NCBI GenBank assembly: GCA_963682055.1
Contig: OY821745.1
Span: 441,501 to 505,500, forward strand
Reading direction: 5' to 3'
Source: Primula veris
Lineage: Eukaryota > Streptophyta > Magnoliopsida > Ericales > Primulaceae
Length of the DNA stretch: 64,000 nt
The translations under genes were made by a program, and so were the position numbers. Within the stretch, counting starts at the first letter, position 1; each line of letters opens with the position of its first letter. Below the pieces are notes generated by a model. It saw nothing but the letters and a program-made list of their open reading frames with translations, made no database searches and was not told the origin of the DNA. This document shows, in pieces, positions 45,201-56,133 of this stretch.

Positions 45201-46583
45201 TGACCTTGATTGGTCACAGCTTAAAAATCTAAAGTATATTTGTTTGATTAGCTCTAAAAATCTAAAGTATATTTGTTTGATTAGTAGAGGTAATCTTGCT
45301 CGGTCAACTAGACAAGTTCGCAAGATGGAAACAAAGAAGATAGTCAAAGCCAATAGGTATAATCAATTTCAAGTATGACCTTGATTGGTCACAGCTTAAA
45401 AATCTAAAGTATATTTGTTTGATTAGCTCTAAAACCTGAGCTTTTCTGGTTATTTGACATGACGAGGTCAGAAGCTTTGAATTTTAGAAACTTGGTTTAT
45501 TCTCAAGCTCTGTAGGTCTGATTAATTTCAACATGTGCCCTTGTTTGGATGCAGCTTTTAAGATTTGCCTTTTTGCTTAAAAGCTGAAGTGAATTTGGCT
45601 GATTTAGTTAAAATCTGAGCTTTTCTAATTTATTCGCCTGAAAAACCAGAAACTTTAAACTGGAGAAACTTAGCTTTTTCCTCGAGCTCAATAAGTGATA
45701 TCAAATTTCAACCGCTGTTTTAAAAAGCTCACTTCAACCGGAGAAGCTCAATTCAAAGTTTAAACAAGGCAGAAACCTAGCTTTCCACTTCTTTAAGCCA
45801 ATAAAGTTTTTTTTTTTTTTACGTTTCTAGCGTTGCTCTTGCAAAAAACGCATTAGCTGAATTTTGCTTTTTAAAACACTAATTTCAACCTTTGACCTGA
45901 TTTGAACGCAGTTACTTTTTTTGCTTATTTGCTAAAGTAGGCATTTGGTTGAACAGCTTAATACCGTCTGATGCTCATAAAAGTTTATATTGCTGGATGA
46001 ATCTAACTTTCTTTAAGTGCATTTCAGGGTACCCAAAAGGGAAAACTCGAAGATGAAAAAGGAAGTGAATAGCGTGAACAATTCATCATACATCTCTTCA
46101 GGAACTATAGGAACTCATACTCAGGTGAGCCAAAATACATCGCTTAGAGAACCAACCAGATTATGTCAGAATGTTCATTTAGCAACACAGAGGCAGCACT
46201 TAACGGGCATTTCTTTCCAAAATCAAAATTATGGACAAAACTTGAAATGGGTACCTCTCCAACAACAAAACCAAGGATATGGTGTGAAAACGATCCATGC
46301 AGAAGGACATTTTCAGAGACCGCAGAATCATGTGATGAACGTAAATTACAATCCTGAAATCATTTCATTCAGAAGGCCACTGGCGAACATGAATGTTTTT
46401 ACTCACACTCAGAATTCATATTCATTTCAGCAAAGACCAACGTATATGCAGAATGAGAATTTGTTCCAGAACACGGAGTGTTTCAAACGAAAACAAGTTT
46501 GCGTACACTATCTTCAGGGAAGATGTTATTATGGAGATCGTTGTAAGTTTCTTCATGAAAGTCTAGAGAACAATACTCACTGA
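41999..46583 (+). CDS. SAP-domain and CCCH zinc-finger protein, 9 exons
   Basis: Exons 41999-42168, 43204-43316, 43413-43527, 43623-43684, 44399-44450, 44628-44739, 44878-44976, 45060-45181 and 46028-46583 join in frame to 466 aa. Order: acidic N-terminus (YDESSSEEYEPDDDSEDD); SAP motif (about 97-132; LEKLKVDQCKVYLRKYGLRL, TGNKETLLRRIKEHL), a DNA/RNA-binding helix-turn-helix; a conserved middle block (DACTGDVVLFEQNVY, SAGGPPCGTRVIAGRIVKES, then LPPLHPLLIKGRNLYR); a basic region; a Gln/Asn-rich stretch; and one C-terminal CX7CX5CX3H finger (VCVHYLQGRCYYGDRCKFLH). The SAP plus single CCCH layout is known in plants (I believe databases call it CCCH protein 62). It is probably a nuclear nucleic-acid-binding protein; function not established. 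Its promoter has received a MULE, and exon 8 is partly duplicated in the next intron. Confidence 0.85.
42184..42213. repeat. (TA)n microsatellite in intron 1 of the SAP/CCCH gene
   Basis: About 15 TA units directly after the first exon. Likely length-polymorphic. Confidence 0.9.
42540..42748. repeat. Tandem duplication (113-bp period) in intron 1
   Basis: The block starting GCGAGCTTTTTAAAACAGAG and ending GATGAAACTGAACTAC occurs twice. The second copy lacks about 20 bp. Confidence 0.8.
45108..45434. repeat. 175-bp tandem duplication of an exon 8 end and its splice donor
   Basis: 45108-45260 recurs as 45283-45434 with essentially no difference. The first copy includes the last 74 bases of exon 8, its GT donor (45182) and the following intron. 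The second lies wholly in the intron and carries a second, equally good donor. Confidence 0.9.
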
Positions 46584-47461
46584 TGTCAATTCAGCTCCTA
46601 TTTAATTTGAAAAATGGTTATGCGCTTTGCGAGTTGTTTTTCAATGCAAGTTAACATGTTGGTTTCTTCTTTGGCTAGATATTTACTAGTAAAAAGTAAA
46701 AACTGCTATGTTTTTAGATTTTGCTTCAGCATCAGAAATAGCTGTTAGGATTTAATTCTTTGTACCCTTTTTAGATAATCAAGTAGAATAAGTAGAAGAG
46801 TAGACTATAACTGTTTTATCATATAATATTGTTAGTTTTAGGTACAAAACAACAACAAAAATCCATTTATAAGATGAGGCAGAGGGGCAATAGTGATGAG
46901 GTACATTAATCATTGCTTGCCAATTTCATCCTAAGTTCCACACGAAGAGAATAGGTGGTGGTCACTGTTATGTTTTATATTTCAAGAAAGAATTCATTGA
47001 TCGGTTTCTTCCTTAGTTAGGCGAGAATTTTGTGATCTTCCTTATGAATAACGAGTCGTTATTACATTTTTTTTAGCATATTCAGCTATATCGATCCCCT
47101 GTAAATTCAGACCATGTTAGTTTTTTTATTAGATCAAAGTCCCTAATGAAGTACACCACACCCCTTATGTTCCAAACTAGACACAACTTTTACAGCAATA
47201 CGTTTAGTTCAAGTTGCAGTTTATAAAAAAGCTAACAGGAACAGAAATTAAATAAGCGTGCCAGCCTAACTAGGCCTTGGTTCTCATAAATTCCTAACTT
47301 AACTTTCTCTTTAATGTGATAAGAGTCGGTAATTTTAAAATTAAGATTTTCGCCAACACGAGATTGTAAGATGAAGGAAAAGGATATGAGTTTTGTTAGC
47401 CTTAAGTTTTGTGGTGGCAGTAAAAAAGTTGTCATCTAGAAGTTGACATTGGTTGAAAACA
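46584..47461. other. SAP/CCCH gene 3' flank
   Basis: 3' UTR and AT-rich intergenic DNA. No other gene seen. Confidence 0.45.
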
Positions 47462-48178
47462 ACAACTGAAATCATTTTATACGTGTAAGTAGTTTTTCAA
47501 GTTTCACCACCCACGAAAACGAAAACAGTATAAGGTGCAAACACACTAAGCTCGTTTACAAATAGTAAACTCCTCTTTGAAAGCATGATATTTTGGTGAG
47601 TTTGCAGAATTACTAAGGTAACAGAGGAGGGTAGTCACGAGTGGCCGAACTAGTATTCTATTTTTAGAGGCCGTTGATCTTTTTTTTTAATACAATAATA
47701 ATAAATGGTATAAAAAACCCAAAGAAACTTGAATCTTATTTATTACTTAGCTAACTTGTCAGTTGATCCAAAAATTTTAAACGATATATATAGGAAAATT
47801 GACTACAAATATAAATTTATTAGTTTAAACCTTTTTGTAATATGATTATGAAACTAAACAAAAACATTTATTTATAAAATTTTGTAATAGTAGTTTAAAG
47901 ATGCAATTAATTAATGAAAAAGTCAAAAATTAAGATAATATTAATATGAATATTAAAAAAATAACCGCAAGATTCGAACTAAATATCCCGTGGACATAAA
48001 ATATTTATGTTTACCGTTTGAACTAAATTACCATTTGTTTATTAGAGGCTATTAATGTATAAAACCTTAAATGTCTGAATTTTTCTATATAAAAAAATTA
48101 ATTTTAATTTTTTTGGGATGGCGGCGGCACCCCCTTGCCCCCACTGGTTCCGCCCCCGATAGTGACGAAGATCTAGAT
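47462..48178 (+). pseudogene. Duplicated fragment of the SAP/CCCH gene, split by a transposon
   Basis: 47462-47640 plus 48160-48178 match the end of intron 1 and the start of exon 2 of the SAP/CCCH gene (about 43060-43250). Shared are CAGTATAAGGTGCAAACA, CTCCTCTTTGAAAG, GTGAGTTTGCAGAA, GGTAACAGAGGAGGGTAGT and GACGAAGATCTAGAT. Similarity stops after AGATCTAGAT. It is a non-functional, about 200-bp gene fragment. Confidence 0.75.
47641..48159. mobile_element. Small transposon (519 bp) with about 9-bp target duplication
   Basis: Flanked by TAGTCACGA (47632-47640) and TAGTGACGA (48160-48168), one mismatch. Because the insertion split a known gene fragment, its edges are exact. Imperfect inverted ends: GTGGCCGAACTAGT on the left against the reverse complement of ACTGGTTCCGCCCCC on the right. 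The interior holds GATTCGAACTAAATATCCCG and GTTTGAACTAAATTACC blocks and no coding frame. Superfamily uncertain; the length of the duplication would fit a MULE or an 8-9-bp hAT. Confidence 0.65.
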
Positions 48179-48454
48179 TGAACATTATGCGAAAGGACTG
48201 AAATGATTAAAGATTGAACATTAATTTTATGTTTCAGAACTACTCACTCTTTACAGTTGAAATTGGCTTTTAATTTTATATGGTTGTGTAAAACAGAAAA
48301 AGAGGATTTAAACTTAAATTTTATGTTAACATATTTGATCACAAGAGATCTAATTCGTTTTTTTCCTTTTCTTTTCTTTTCCAGACACTAATAGGTTTAC
48401 TAATCATTAATAGGACATTTTTCCCAGATTAAGAGAATCTTAAAATAAACATTT

Positions 48455-48880
48455 TTCATTTCTATCATTTTTTTTCATGATTTTGTGGCCTATAACACAT
48501 ACTTTTATTAATATTTTACATTGTCATTTTCTTTTTTGGATTTATGACCTACAGTACACGCTTTTTACCGTTTTTCGTTTCTGCAATTTTTTCCATGATT
48601 TTGTAACCTATAGCAGACGTTTTTATTAAGATTTTATATTATCACTTTCTTTCTTTGATTTATGGTCTATAATAATATACGCTTTTTATCGTTTTTTGTT
48701 TATCTTTTTTTGCATGATTTTGTGGCCTATAGTACGCGCTTTGTACCGTTTTTCGTTTCTTCCATTTTTTGCATGATTTTGTAGCATACAGCACATGATT
48801 TTATTGTTTTTTTTTTTTTTTTGATTCATGGCATATAGTACACACTTTTTACCGTTTTTCGTTTCTGATTTTGCAAATAA
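48455..48880. repeat. Degenerate AT-rich minisatellite
   Basis: About seven alternating half-units, with TGATTTTGTGGCCTATA or GATTTATGGCCTATAGTACA followed by CGCTTTTTACCGTTTTTCGT. The higher-order period is about 115-120 bp. No coding potential. Confidence 0.75.
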
Positions 48881-49059
48881 CTATTTTGCATTTAACTATT
48901 TTGCATTTAACTTATATATATAGTGTGATATAATTTGCAAATAACTATTTTGCATTTAACTTTCTTCCAAACTATCAAACTTCGGCAATTAATTAACCAT
49001 GTTTATATATATATATAGTTACTATTATATAGGTGTATTCCAAATTGACATGAAACTCT

Positions 49060-49252
49060 CGTTACAAAATAATGTTTAATTTAGTGAGAGTCAAAAATTG
49101 TCACAAGCCTGTCACTAATTTAAAAAGTTATCACAAATCTGTCGCAAATTGACTAAACTGTCACAAAACCGTCATAAAAACCATTGCTAATAAGCTCGTA
49201 ACAAAAAATACCGTCACTAATGCCGTCGCTATTTATACATTTTTTTGTAGCA
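49060..49252 (-). mobile_element. CACTA-type MITE, copy 5 (3-bp target duplication)
   Basis: A 193-bp copy in reverse orientation (ends CGTTACAAAATAA and TTTTTTGTAGCA). Flanked by TCT at 49057-49059 and 49253-49255. Interior of CTGTCACAAA-type repeats as in the other copies. Confidence 0.75.
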
Positions 49253-50944
49253 TCTAACGTGAGAAAGTAAGGATACCCCATCTAAAATAACATATATTCT
49301 AATAACGCATTTTGTATTTCCTTTTGGATCTATGTTTATGTTATAAGGTATTCAAATGGTGGGCTTAAACCCACTTTAATTATATAAAAAAAGAAGTAAT
49401 CTGGTTACCATTTTAATAATGCTTTTGTTTATTCATTGATGGTATTGAAATTGACATGAACATCGATCTAAAGTGAAAAGGTTACGATATCCCATGTAAA
49501 AGGAGTAACATTTATTCATCGGTTACAAAAATTACATTGCGTTTAATCCGACATCTGAGTAATTATGAGGCGAGTTAGTATGTGAGAATATTCCGTTCTT
49601 TTACCGAATGAACTCGAGTCCTTGTATCAAAGCCAAAAAGGCTAAACCATGCATGAACGTTACAACGAAATCAAAAAAAAAGAAAGCGCTTCATCGTAAG
49701 AATGATAGGCCTAACTTCCAATCACTACAAAATCGATGAAACTATTTCTAACGGTATTTTTTTACATTTTTAATTCTATTTAAACTACTAGGAAGAACTC
49801 AATTTCTTTAATAATTTTCCCATGAAATCCTAGCTAGCATTCTTTTTCACGTCATATAGAAATGTAATGAGAGGTTGTAGACGACACAATTGACTACGTA
49901 CTATTTTTTAAAAATAAATTAACTTTATATTATTATTGACTACTTACTTTATTGATGAGATGGAATTATTTATATAAAAAAAAGCTTTTGTTTGCATAAA
50001 ATAATGATTCAATAAAAGTTGATCACATGAACCGTGCATGCGTATATACACATCACATTTATTTCATAAAATAAACTAGCGGTTTGTTATTTTCTATATA
50101 TTTTAAGTCATGGGTCTGACAAAAAAAGCAATTATTCAAACATGTGTACGTACACATTTGCAATACCCCCAATGAGTCAACATTACAAGACTAAATTAAA
50201 TTTGGGAATATTTTTTTTTTGAATTATTAAAATCAGACAACAACAAGCCACTATGACAATAAGATTCCCCCTTCTTCTTTTTTTAAATTATTTACTCTTA
50301 TCATGTAGCCACTTTCCATAAATCATTCACACTAAAATCCTAAGAATGTATAAACATATATAATACCATTCACAAATACTATACGAAATCTAAATCTTAT
50401 ATCCCATTTTCTCTCGTCTTTCTGTGTCCATTTAATTATTTTATTTTAAAAAATTATACAATTACTATAACATATATCAATACATTTCAATAATTTTTTT
50501 TTTAAAAAAAAATTCACACACAATTTATTTTATAATAAATGTATAAATTAAACATTACATTTTAGAAAAATTGTTTAAAACAATATTATGTTCAATTGTT
50601 TTAAAATTTGAATACAATATACTATAAAAACTTATAAATTTGCGGAACAAGTTGTGAAATTTTAAAATTTGAGTGAAAATAAGTAATGGGGCACGGAAAA
50701 AAGAGCTAGAGGATAGGGATGGGATATTTGAACTCTACCATATGATGTGTCAAAATTTAAAATATAAAAATCATTTGGCCAAATTATCGTTTTTAACGTA
50801 TTTTAATGAAAATACATGGTAAAAAATTGAAAAAGTTATAATTTTCATAATTATGGAGGTGTACTCGCGCCGATTGTCTCGATCCCACACCATATAACAT
50901 GCAAAAGAAATAGAAAAACTTCATATATTTTCTAGAGAACAGAA
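49253..50944. other. AT-rich upstream region of the receptor-like protein gene
   Basis: No gene, RNA or clear transposon. Many poly-A/T tracts. No confident TATA box near the start codon at 50945. Confidence 0.4.
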
Positions 50945-53900
50945 ATGGTTGCAATTACAATAATTCAACTTCACTTCATGTATATAATTATCCTGCTATC
51001 CTCGATCTCTATCGACATCAGAAGTGTTCATTCATCTTCGAACGTTAGTTGTTTAAGCGGCGAAAGAGAAGCACTTGTGATGTTCAAGAAAGGCCTTACT
51101 GACCCCTCCAACAGACTCTCCTCATGGGTTGGCAAAAACTGCTGTACTTGGGCTGGGATCACATGTGACGCAAATACCCGCCACGTCATCGCTCTCGAGC
51201 TTCAAAACCCCTATGTATACGAAGTCGATAGAAAGAGTTATGCACTTGGAGGTGAGATTAACAACTCATTGGTTAATTTGAAGTCTCTTAAATACTTGGA
51301 TTTGAGTAAGAATAACTTTGAAGGAATAAATATCCCATCTTTTATCGGTTCACTCAAGAATCTGCGGTATCTTAACCTTTCGGGTTCGAATTTTGATGGG
51401 ATAATCCCTACCCAAGTTTGTAATTTATCGAAATTGGAGTCGCTTGATCTGAGTGGGTTTTCTTATGAATCTGACGCAAACGATCTCAACTTTTTACCTA
51501 GTTTAGTGTCTTTGAAATATCTCAGTCTGGGTTATGTTAATCTTAGCTTAGCTACAAACAATTGGCTAGAAATGATAAATAAGCTCACTTTTTTAGAGGA
51601 GTTGCATTTGCCAGGTTGTGGTCTTTTTAATCTCCCATTATCACTCTCGGATGTGAACTTTACTTCTCTTTCTCGTCTTGATCTCTCCATCAATGGATTC
51701 AACTCTAACATACCAAAGTGGTTGTTTAATTTAACAAGCCTTAGATATCTTGATATGAGCTCAAATTCCCTTTCTGGTAACATGCCAAACGAATTTTCAA
51801 ACTTGATTTCCATTCAACACATCGATATGTCTAGAAATCTCTATATCGATGGAAAATTACCAAAAGATCTAGGAAAACTATGCCGACTGCGAAATCTTTG
51901 GCTGACTTCGAACCATATCAAAGGTGAGCTAACCGAGTTCTTTGACGGGCTATCGGAATGTTCGAATAGCAGCTTAGAACATTTGGATTTGGGGTTCAAC
52001 GAGATGTTTGGATTTATACCAAGTTCAGTGGGACTAATAAAGAACTTAAAACACATTTACCTTCGGTTTAACTCGTTCACCGGTTCAATCCCCAAATCCA
52101 TTGGAAATTTAACTTTGTTAGACGATTTTGACCTCTCAAACAACAAAATGAATGGTACAATACCCGAAAGTTTAGGCCAGCTCTATTCACTGTCCGTTCT
52201 CGATATTTCCGAAAACAATTGGCTTAGTGTTATCACAGAAGCTCACTTATTCAACCTTACAAGCTTAACAGAGTTGTCGATTTCAACATCACTATCCAGT
52301 ACTTTGTCTTTCAATGTAAGTCCCGAGTGGGTACCTCCCTTTAAACTCAGCTCCCTTTCACTCAAATATTGCCAAATAGGTCCCAAGTTTCCATTTTGGC
52401 TCAGAAACCAAAATAAGTTGAACTCTATTTTCCTCCAAAGTGCAATGATCTCGGACGTTGTACCTGATTGGTTTTGGAATTTAGATTTGCTTATTGAAGT
52501 GCTCGATTTATCTAACAATGACTTGAGTGGTAGAGTTCCCAGTTCTTTCACTTTCCAAGACCAAGCATGGGTGGATTTGAGCTCCAATGGATTCACGGGG
52601 CCCCTACCGAATTTTACTGCCAATCTAGAAACTTTGTATTTGAGAAACAATTCTTTTTATGGGCCTATACCCGAGGACATAGACAAAATGTTGCCAACTT
52701 TGACGAATTACGATGTCTCCCAAAATTTCTTGAATGGCACCCTTCCTGTTTCGTTAGGCAAGATCCAAAGTCTGACTAGACTTGAAGTGTCGAGCAATCA
52801 TTTAACCGGCGAGATACCCCTTATTTGGGATGATAAACCATACTTGTTTACTGTGGGTTTATCGAACAACAGGTTTTCTGGGAAAATACCAAGCTCGATG
52901 GGCTCGTTAAGCTCACTCATGAGCTTAAGCATCGGAAATAACAATCTTTCAGGGGAAATTCCTAGCTCGATGGGATCGTTAAGCTCACTCATGTTCTTGA
53001 ACATTGAAAATAACAATCTTTCAGGGAAAATTCCCAGCTCGATGGGCTCGTTAAGCTCACTCGAGTACTTGAGCATCGGAAATAACAATCTTTCAGGAGA
53101 AATTCCTCCCTCTTTGCAAAATTGCACACTCATGTTCAATTTAGATCTTGGAGAAAACAACTTTTGGGGTAATATCCCGTCTTGGGTTGGAGAAAAGATG
53201 CCAAATTTACGTATATTACGCCTACGAAAAAATTCGTTTAGTGGGCATGTACCATCACAACTTTGTACTCTTACTAATCTTCACATACTAGATCTTGCAC
53301 AAAACAGCCTCTCAGGACAAATCCCTTCTTGTTTGGGTGGACTAAAGAGAATGTCCCTCTATCTTCTAGAATCTGACTCTACCTTGGGAAAATTATCGGT
53401 TGTGATGAAGGGCAGAGAATTCGAATATCAACGCCTTCTATACCTTGTTAATAGCATAGACCTTTCAGGAAACAATTTATCGGGGAAAATACCAACGAAG
53501 CTGACAGAGCTTTCAAGACTAGGCACTTTAAACTTGTCGATGAACCATTTAACAGGAGAAATACCTGAAGATATTGGTAAACTAAAGATGCTTGAAACTC
53601 TTGATCTCTCAAAAAACAAGCTTTCTGGGTCGATTCCATCGAGCGTTGTCTCAATGTCTGCGTTGAGCCACTTGAACCTTTCTTATAACAATTTTTCAGG
53701 AAGAATACCGACAAGTAACCAGTTTTTGACCTTGGATGATCCATCGATATACGGGGGAAATGTCGGGCTTTGCGGGGTTCCTTTGGTGACCGAGTGCCAT
53801 GCTCATAATGATGCTCGTGATGATGAAGAGGAAGATGGGAGTGGTAACAACGATAATTTATGGTTTTATGTTAGCATAGTGATGGGAGTTATAGTTGGTT

Positions 53901-54025
53901 TAGGGGGATTTTGTGGTTCATTATTTGTTAATCGGTCTTGGAGGAACTTTTATTTCGGATATGTGGAAAAAATTATAGAAAAAATCATAAGAGTTTTTGG
54001 TATGAAAGTGGATAATAAGAGATGA
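50945..54025 (+). CDS. LRR receptor-like protein, EIX type (1,026 aa, single exon)
   Basis: Cell-surface immune receptor type without a kinase domain. Order: hydrophobic signal peptide (about 1-30); Cys-paired LRRNT_2 cap (about 36-76; CLSGEREALVMFKKGL, then WVGKNCCTWAGITCD); roughly 30 extracytoplasmic LRRs of the LxxLxxLxLSxNxLSGxIP plant type; a short island (VVMKGREFEYQRLLYLV, about 820-835) followed by the last LRRs; a juxtamembrane Cys pair (VGLCGVPLVTEC); an acidic spacer; one membrane helix (about 975-1000); and a short basic cytoplasmic tail (NRSWRNFYFGYVEKI) without a kinase. This is the plan of tomato EIX1/2 and other RLPs that signal through SOBIR1/BAK1 (family knowledge); the ligand is unknown. 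The frame is intact. A 72-bp unit is present three times (52892-53107), pointing to recent LRR-number change. Confidence 0.92.
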   Translation: MVAITIIQLHFMYIIILLSSISIDIRSVHSSSNVSCLSGEREALVMFKKGLTDPSNRLSSWVGKNCCTWAGITCDANTRHVIALELQNPYVYEVDRKSYALGGEINNSLVNLKSLKYLDLSKNNFEGINIPSFIGSLKNLRYLNLSGSNFDGIIPTQVCNLSKLESLDLSGFSYESDANDLNFLPSLVSLKYLSLGYVNLSLATNNWLEMINKLTFLEELHLPGCGLFNLPLSLSDVNFTSLSRLDLSINGFNSNIPKWLFNLTSLRYLDMSSNSLSGNMPNEFSNLISIQHIDMSRNLYIDGKLPKDLGKLCRLRNLWLTSNHIKGELTEFFDGLSECSNSSLEHLDLGFNEMFGFIPSSVGLIKNLKHIYLRFNSFTGSIPKSIGNLTLLDDFDLSNNKMNGTIPESLGQLYSLSVLDISENNWLSVITEAHLFNLTSLTELSISTSLSSTLSFNVSPEWVPPFKLSSLSLKYCQIGPKFPFWLRNQNKLNSIFLQSAMISDVVPDWFWNLDLLIEVLDLSNNDLSGRVPSSFTFQDQAWVDLSSNGFTGPLPNFTANLETLYLRNNSFYGPIPEDIDKMLPTLTNYDVSQNFLNGTLPVSLGKIQSLTRLEVSSNHLTGEIPLIWDDKPYLFTVGLSNNRFSGKIPSSMGSLSSLMSLSIGNNNLSGEIPSSMGSLSSLMFLNIENNNLSGKIPSSMGSLSSLEYLSIGNNNLSGEIPPSLQNCTLMFNLDLGENNFWGNIPSWVGEKMPNLRILRLRKNSFSGHVPSQLCTLTNLHILDLAQNSLSGQIPSCLGGLKRMSLYLLESDSTLGKLSVVMKGREFEYQRLLYLVNSIDLSGNNLSGKIPTKLTELSRLGTLNLSMNHLTGEIPEDIGKLKMLETLDLSKNKLSGSIPSSVVSMSALSHLNLSYNNFSGRIPTSNQFLTLDDPSIYGGNVGLCGVPLVTECHAHNDARDDEEEDGSGNNDNLWFYVSIVMGVIVGLGGFCGSLFVNRSWRNFYFGYVEKIIEKIIRVFGMKVDNKR
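52892..53107 (+). repeat. Triplicated 72-bp LRR unit in the receptor-like protein gene
   Basis: Units start at 52892, 52964 and 53036, each beginning AGCTCGATGGG. Each encodes one 24-residue LRR, reading SSMGSLSSL, then a variable part, then a NNNLSGEIP-like end. The copies differ mainly at the solvent-exposed positions (SLSIG, FLNIE, YLSIG). Confidence 0.9.
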
Positions 54026-54313
54026 AAATAAATTAAGATAGGACATATAAATCAATGTTATGTAATATTTTGGCCCTAATATTTTGTATATTCTGAACAA
54101 ATTTAATTTCTTTTATACATATTTTTACATTATTTATGGAGTTATGAGTTGTATGTCACTTCTTTCTTTCGTATTTTACTAGATTTTTTTTTATTATCAT
54201 TCCAAAATCCAATCATATAAGTAGGAAGTACATATAATTAAAACAGCAGCTGGTTTCCGAAGATGCAACTATTATTAGATTGGATTTACAAAGTGTCTGA
54301 GTCATATAAATTT
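54026..54313. other. Receptor-like protein 3' flank
   Basis: AT-rich 3' UTR and flank up to the hairpin at 54314. Nothing else recognised. Confidence 0.4.
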
Positions 54314-54435
54314 TAGGAGAGACTTTTTGATATATACCCTCACAATACTTAATATGAATTGTTAATTTACTCTCATATACATGATCTGATAGTTCATATT
54401 AAGTCTCTGTAAGAGTTTCAAAAAGTATTTCCTAT
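54314..54435. mobile_element. Short hairpin MITE-like element
   Basis: About 45-bp imperfect inverted repeats: TAGGAGAGACTTTTTGA and ACTTAATATGAA on the left pair with TTCATATTAAGT and CAAAAAGTATTTCCTA on the right. Length about 122 bp. No resolved target duplication; family unknown. Confidence 0.55.
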
Positions 54436-55948
54436 ATATCAACACTCTTTTAAAAATTCATCATTTTGACGTGTCCATATGTATATTGTGCATATCAGAC
54501 ACGCGATTGTTCTCGATCTGGTTATGTTTCTCTGGTAAGTTGGATTTTATTTAACACTTTTATAAATTAGATACTTTTAACAACAGTAAATATCAACATA
54601 ATTTGTTACTAAACTGTTGCTAAAATTTAGCAACAATCACTTTAGCAAAATAAACGAAAAAAAAAAATATGATGTTAAATGAACTTTTTATTGTAGTGAC
54701 GGATGATAGTTACATATAAGCTAACAAACAAACACACACCAAAAGGAAATAACACAGATATAACAAATATAGTATAATTTGATAGTTCGTTACAGTAGTA
54801 AATTTAGACTATTAATTTAGTTAGAAATCTTAGTGAGACAAGCTTATTCCATGTGTACATAGTTTAAACGTAGTAGATAAATATTTACGATCGTGTGCGT
54901 GTGAGGTTCGTGTCAGGGACGGTCTAGTACTGTAGGTTGTTCAAGGCATAATCTAGTTTTTTTTTTTTTTTTTTTACCACAGCTCAATTTTTATCTGAGG
55001 CCCAAACTTTACTGAAATTGGGTCTGGGCCGCTCTGTTGTGTGCCAAGATCAAACTGCAAATTAGTACGTATTTCAAATTATGTAATATACGCATGATAA
55101 GATACTATATACCATGTATGGGTGTCAGGGCGGAACGCGGATGGTTTTTTGGGGCGTGCTGTAAAAAATATGTCGAATAGAAGATAAAATAGATAGGGTC
55201 TAATACAAAAAAAAAATTATTTTTTTATATTTAATATAACATAAAATAAATATGAAGTAACAGTATTGAGAAATAAAATATTTTTTAAAAAGAATAAGCT
55301 AACATGATTTAAACTTCTAACATTTCAGTACATTAAAACCAATTTTACCGCTATACTAACAACTCTTCTGAAAAATAATTTAAAACCAAAACAGTTTTTA
55401 ATCGTCAAATTTTAAACCGGAAAACTTATCCGATTATCTGAAAAATTAGGTGGAGCAATACTTTTTGTTATGATTTTGATAAACCAATTTCTATTAAATA
55501 TTGTACTATATGATTAGTGTAACTAATCAAACATATCAATGGGTAATGATTTTAATTAGCTTCTATGATTTTAGCTTGTGCAACTTATATTTAGCTTTTG
55601 ATCAACGGTCCAAAATTCTAGTTGACCACTATTGCACAAAATATATATATATATATCCTTTAACTCAATTTAACTTATATTCCATATATTAAAATCTACA
55701 ACCACAATTAATTATTGCCGCTATTTGATATTTGCATATTTGTGAATTTGGATTTGTAGTTTGAAGCAATTAAAAGGTTCAAATTTCATTTTGATTTACA
55801 CACATTTTGATTTACATTCATTTGACACGGAAGGAAAAGAAATTTAATTGGATATAACTTTAAAAGTTTTGGTCTAATAAATCATATTAAACCGAAATCA
55901 CGGTTTAAAATAAAAATTAAATCAAAATTCCGGTTGGAGACAATTCCG
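54436..55948. other. AT-rich intergenic DNA
   Basis: Contains a poly-T tract at about 54957-54975 and the possible end of another small element at 54690 (TTTATTGTAGTGACGG). No gene seen. Confidence 0.4.
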
Positions 55949-56133
55949 CACTATATATAAATTCTATTTCTCTCATAAAGTCAAATCTGTTACAAAACTG
56001 TCATAAATTGACTATACACAAAATGACTATAGTGTCACAAATTTATTTTATACTGTCACAAACCCGTCACAGAACTCGTCAAAAAGAAAACGTCACAATC
56101 TTGTAACTATTTAGACATTTTTTTTTTGTAGTC
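55949..56133 (-). mobile_element. CACTA-type MITE, copy 6 (old)
   Basis: 185 bp, strongly diverged, with ends CACTATATATAAATTC and TTTTTTTTGTAGTC. The interior still shows ACTGTCATAAATTGACTA and CTGTCACAAACCCGTCAC blocks. No matching flanking 3-mers. Confidence 0.6.

Noticed and set aside
47970..48045. GATTCGAACT...GTTTGAACTA text resembling tRNA T-arms
   Set aside because: No cloverleaf can be drawn; it is internal to the 519-bp transposon.
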